Positions 62,867-64,000 of a stretch of DNA of 64,000 nucleotides are shown here, piece by piece (position 1 is the first letter of the stretch; each line of letters begins with the position of its first letter). The position numbers were made by a program, and so were the translations under genes. Below the pieces are notes generated by a model that saw only the letters and a list, made by a program, of their open reading frames with translations, was not told where the DNA came from and made no database searches. Source of the DNA: Bacteroidota bacterium (GTDB lineage Bacteria; Bacteroidota; Bacteroidia; Bacteroidales; WCHB1-69); assembly GCA_017860455.1 (NCBI GenBank), contig JAGDMF010000010.1, positions 40,223-104,222 of the forward strand, in the 5' to 3' direction.

Positions 62867-64000
62867 TTATTTCGTTTCAAAAATCAAATCGTAAGGTATG
62901 GAGCCGTAATAATCCACAGCATCTGCAAAATCCTCGATTACTCTGAATCCATATTTAGTATTGGGTTTCAGATTCTCACTCCAAGAAACGACATAGAGGT
63001 AATCATTAACCCAGTATGTTCTATACCCTTCATAAGGAAGTGGTGTAACTTCAGGGTCATCAACTCTCGATCTCACACCAACTTTTTGCATCGGTTTTGA
63101 GAATTGAATCATAATGAATTTCAAAGTGGTATCGACTACCTCATTGTTTCCCGGATAGGTTGCCACTGCACGTGGTCTGATTAAATCATACTTAGGACAA
63201 TAATAGTGTTCCATTAAGTCAACGGTTCTATTCAAGAACAATTTGAGAGATGGAAAGAAATGCTCAAAAGTTTTAAATTGTTCTCTGTTTTGGAAAAAGA
63301 CATCCAAATATCGTTGCATATCTTCGAACCAAAAAAATCCCTTATATATCTGAGACACGGACATTTCATGTAATATGCTATCACAGAATATCTTATGGCT
63401 CTTATAATAGGCAAATTCGCACAATTTATTGAAACCTTCATACATTATTGCTCCAGGATTTCCGTAATACTCTTTGATTAGTATTACATTGACAAATGTG
63501 TACAACGTGTCGCATACAGATTGAAATTCGGCTTCGTGTCGCATACAAATAGGATTATTGTAGTTGTGACATATTTCGTGAATAAGTGTTTGGAACGTGT
63601 GTTCATGGAAATATGGATTCCCTGAGGAATCTTCCATCATCCCTGATATAGCACAATTATGATGGTCCTTACCGTTACGATCAATACGGTTGATGGCAAA
63701 ATTAAAATATCCGTTCGCAGGAACCAACCATATATTGTCTAACTCAAATGGTGACCCAAAAAAGTTAAAGAACCATGTAGTGTCAATCTTAGTAACTATG
63801 GAAGAGAAAGCGATTTCTACTGTTTCATAAAAAGACTTATGCGCAAGATAAAATTGATGAAATTTGGAATCCTTATAGAATTTGTTCAATAAACGCAAAT
63901 ATTCATTCATCTCTTTTTTATTCCATATTTTGTTGTCCGGAAGTGTATCATACAACTCAAAAGTCGTAGTCCATTCGTCTGTCCACACGATACCTTTGGG
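62867..64000 (-). CDS. DUF4932-type putative zinc metalloprotease, 5' partial
   Basis: The frame is open to the right window edge; the ORF-track start (a GTG at 63988) is probably internal. At least 377 residues are visible. TLIHEICHNYNNP (about 134-146 of the ORF-track protein) contains HExxH, the zinc-binding motif of metallopeptidases, and a downstream Glu-rich helix could supply the third ligand. The C-terminal 100 residues (MIQFSKPMQKVG, NLKPNTKYGFRV) form an Ig-like/bacterial big domain. This layout matches DUF4932 proteins, which are exported and uncharacterised. Confidence 0.7.
   Translation of the reverse strand, partial: PKGIVWTDEWTTTFELYDTLPDNKIWNKKEMNEYLRLLNKFYKDSKFHQFYLAHKSFYETVEIAFSSIVTKIDTTWFFNFFGSPFELDNIWLVPANGYFNFAINRIDRNGKDHHNCAISGMMEDSSGNPYFHEHTFQTLIHEICHNYNNPICMRHEAEFQSVCDTLYTFVNVILIKEYYGNPGAIMYEGFNKLCEFAYYKSHKIFCDSILHEMSVSQIYKGFFWFEDMQRYLDVFFQNREQFKTFEHFFPSLKLFLNRTVDLMEHYYCPKYDLIRPRAVATYPGNNEVVDTTLKFIMIQFSKPMQKVGVRSRVDDPEVTPLPYEGYRTYWVNDYLYVVSWSENLKPNTKYGFRVIEDFADAVDYYGSIPYDLIFETK

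Overview
The window is about 64 kb of AT-rich chromosome from a member of the Bacteroidota. Several signs agree. Many secreted proteins end in a type IX secretion (T9SS) C-terminal sorting domain. The gliding/T9SS accessory genes gldB and gldD are present. Many genes are preceded by the Bacteroidota -7 promoter element TAnnTTTG. Family-typical genes (DUF3098, DUF4175, a TraR/DksA protein with a reduced zinc finger, a large membrane pyrophosphatase) occur in recognisable neighbourhoods. I cannot place it to genus. No phage, CRISPR array, rRNA or intact insertion sequence is visible.

Layout. 1-3.4 kb: end of an outer-membrane barrel gene, a sialidase-like secreted protein, a DUF1295 membrane enzyme and a small exported protein, with tandem and inverted repeats. 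3.58-3.83 kb: a GC-rich, palindromic 251-bp element with terminal inverted repeats. 3.9-16.1 kb (minus strand): a T9SS protein, a divergent EF-G paralog, a T9SS nuclease, ssb, hppA-gldD-gldB, an MFS transporter with an unusual soluble insert, and two small genes. 16.15-16.65 kb: a very AT-rich divergent gap. 16.65-25.5 kb (plus strand): a tightly packed run rpiB, LUD/ferredoxin protein, DUF4175, a HATPase-like protein, SGNH-PKD-T9SS hydrolase, ybeY, mnmG, with two sites that each differ by one base from the ParB-binding consensus parS. 25.5-26.2 kb: a non-coding gap with an inverted repeat, then a LytTR regulator.

26.9-33.1 kb (minus strand): coiled-coil protein, ftsX, DUF3098, UbiA prenyltransferase, radical SAM protein, typA, folB. 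33.1-42 kb: comF, lspA, a TraR/DksA protein, a tRNA-Arg(CCG) missing from the ORF track, yidD, era, queD, a T9SS endonuclease I, and a cluster of uncharacterised exported proteins. 42-47.4 kb (plus strand): apt, ilvE, an S41 protease and dnaG, closed by a bidirectional terminator. 47.5-53.9 kb: a 2124-residue T9SS protein with nine InlB-like repeats. 54.4-60.2 kb: dprA, a small lipoprotein, an MltF-like lytic transglycosylase and mutS. 60.2-62.8 kb: decayed DNA holding a DUF4143 ATPase fragment, four 23-bp repeats and an IS1595-type transposase remnant among exported-protein genes. The window closes inside a DUF4932 putative metalloprotease gene.

Functionally the window combines information processing (ssb, dnaG, mutS, dprA, era, ybeY, mnmG, typA, EF-G paralog, tRNA-Arg) with envelope biology (GldB/GldD, LspA, YidD, FtsX, lytic transglycosylase, T9SS cargo). 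The most noteworthy signals are the parS-like pair beside mnmG, the EF-G paralog lacking the catalytic histidine, the GC-rich palindromic element, and several conserved-looking but unexplained gene pairs. All identifications are by eye from the sequence and family knowledge; no searches were run.
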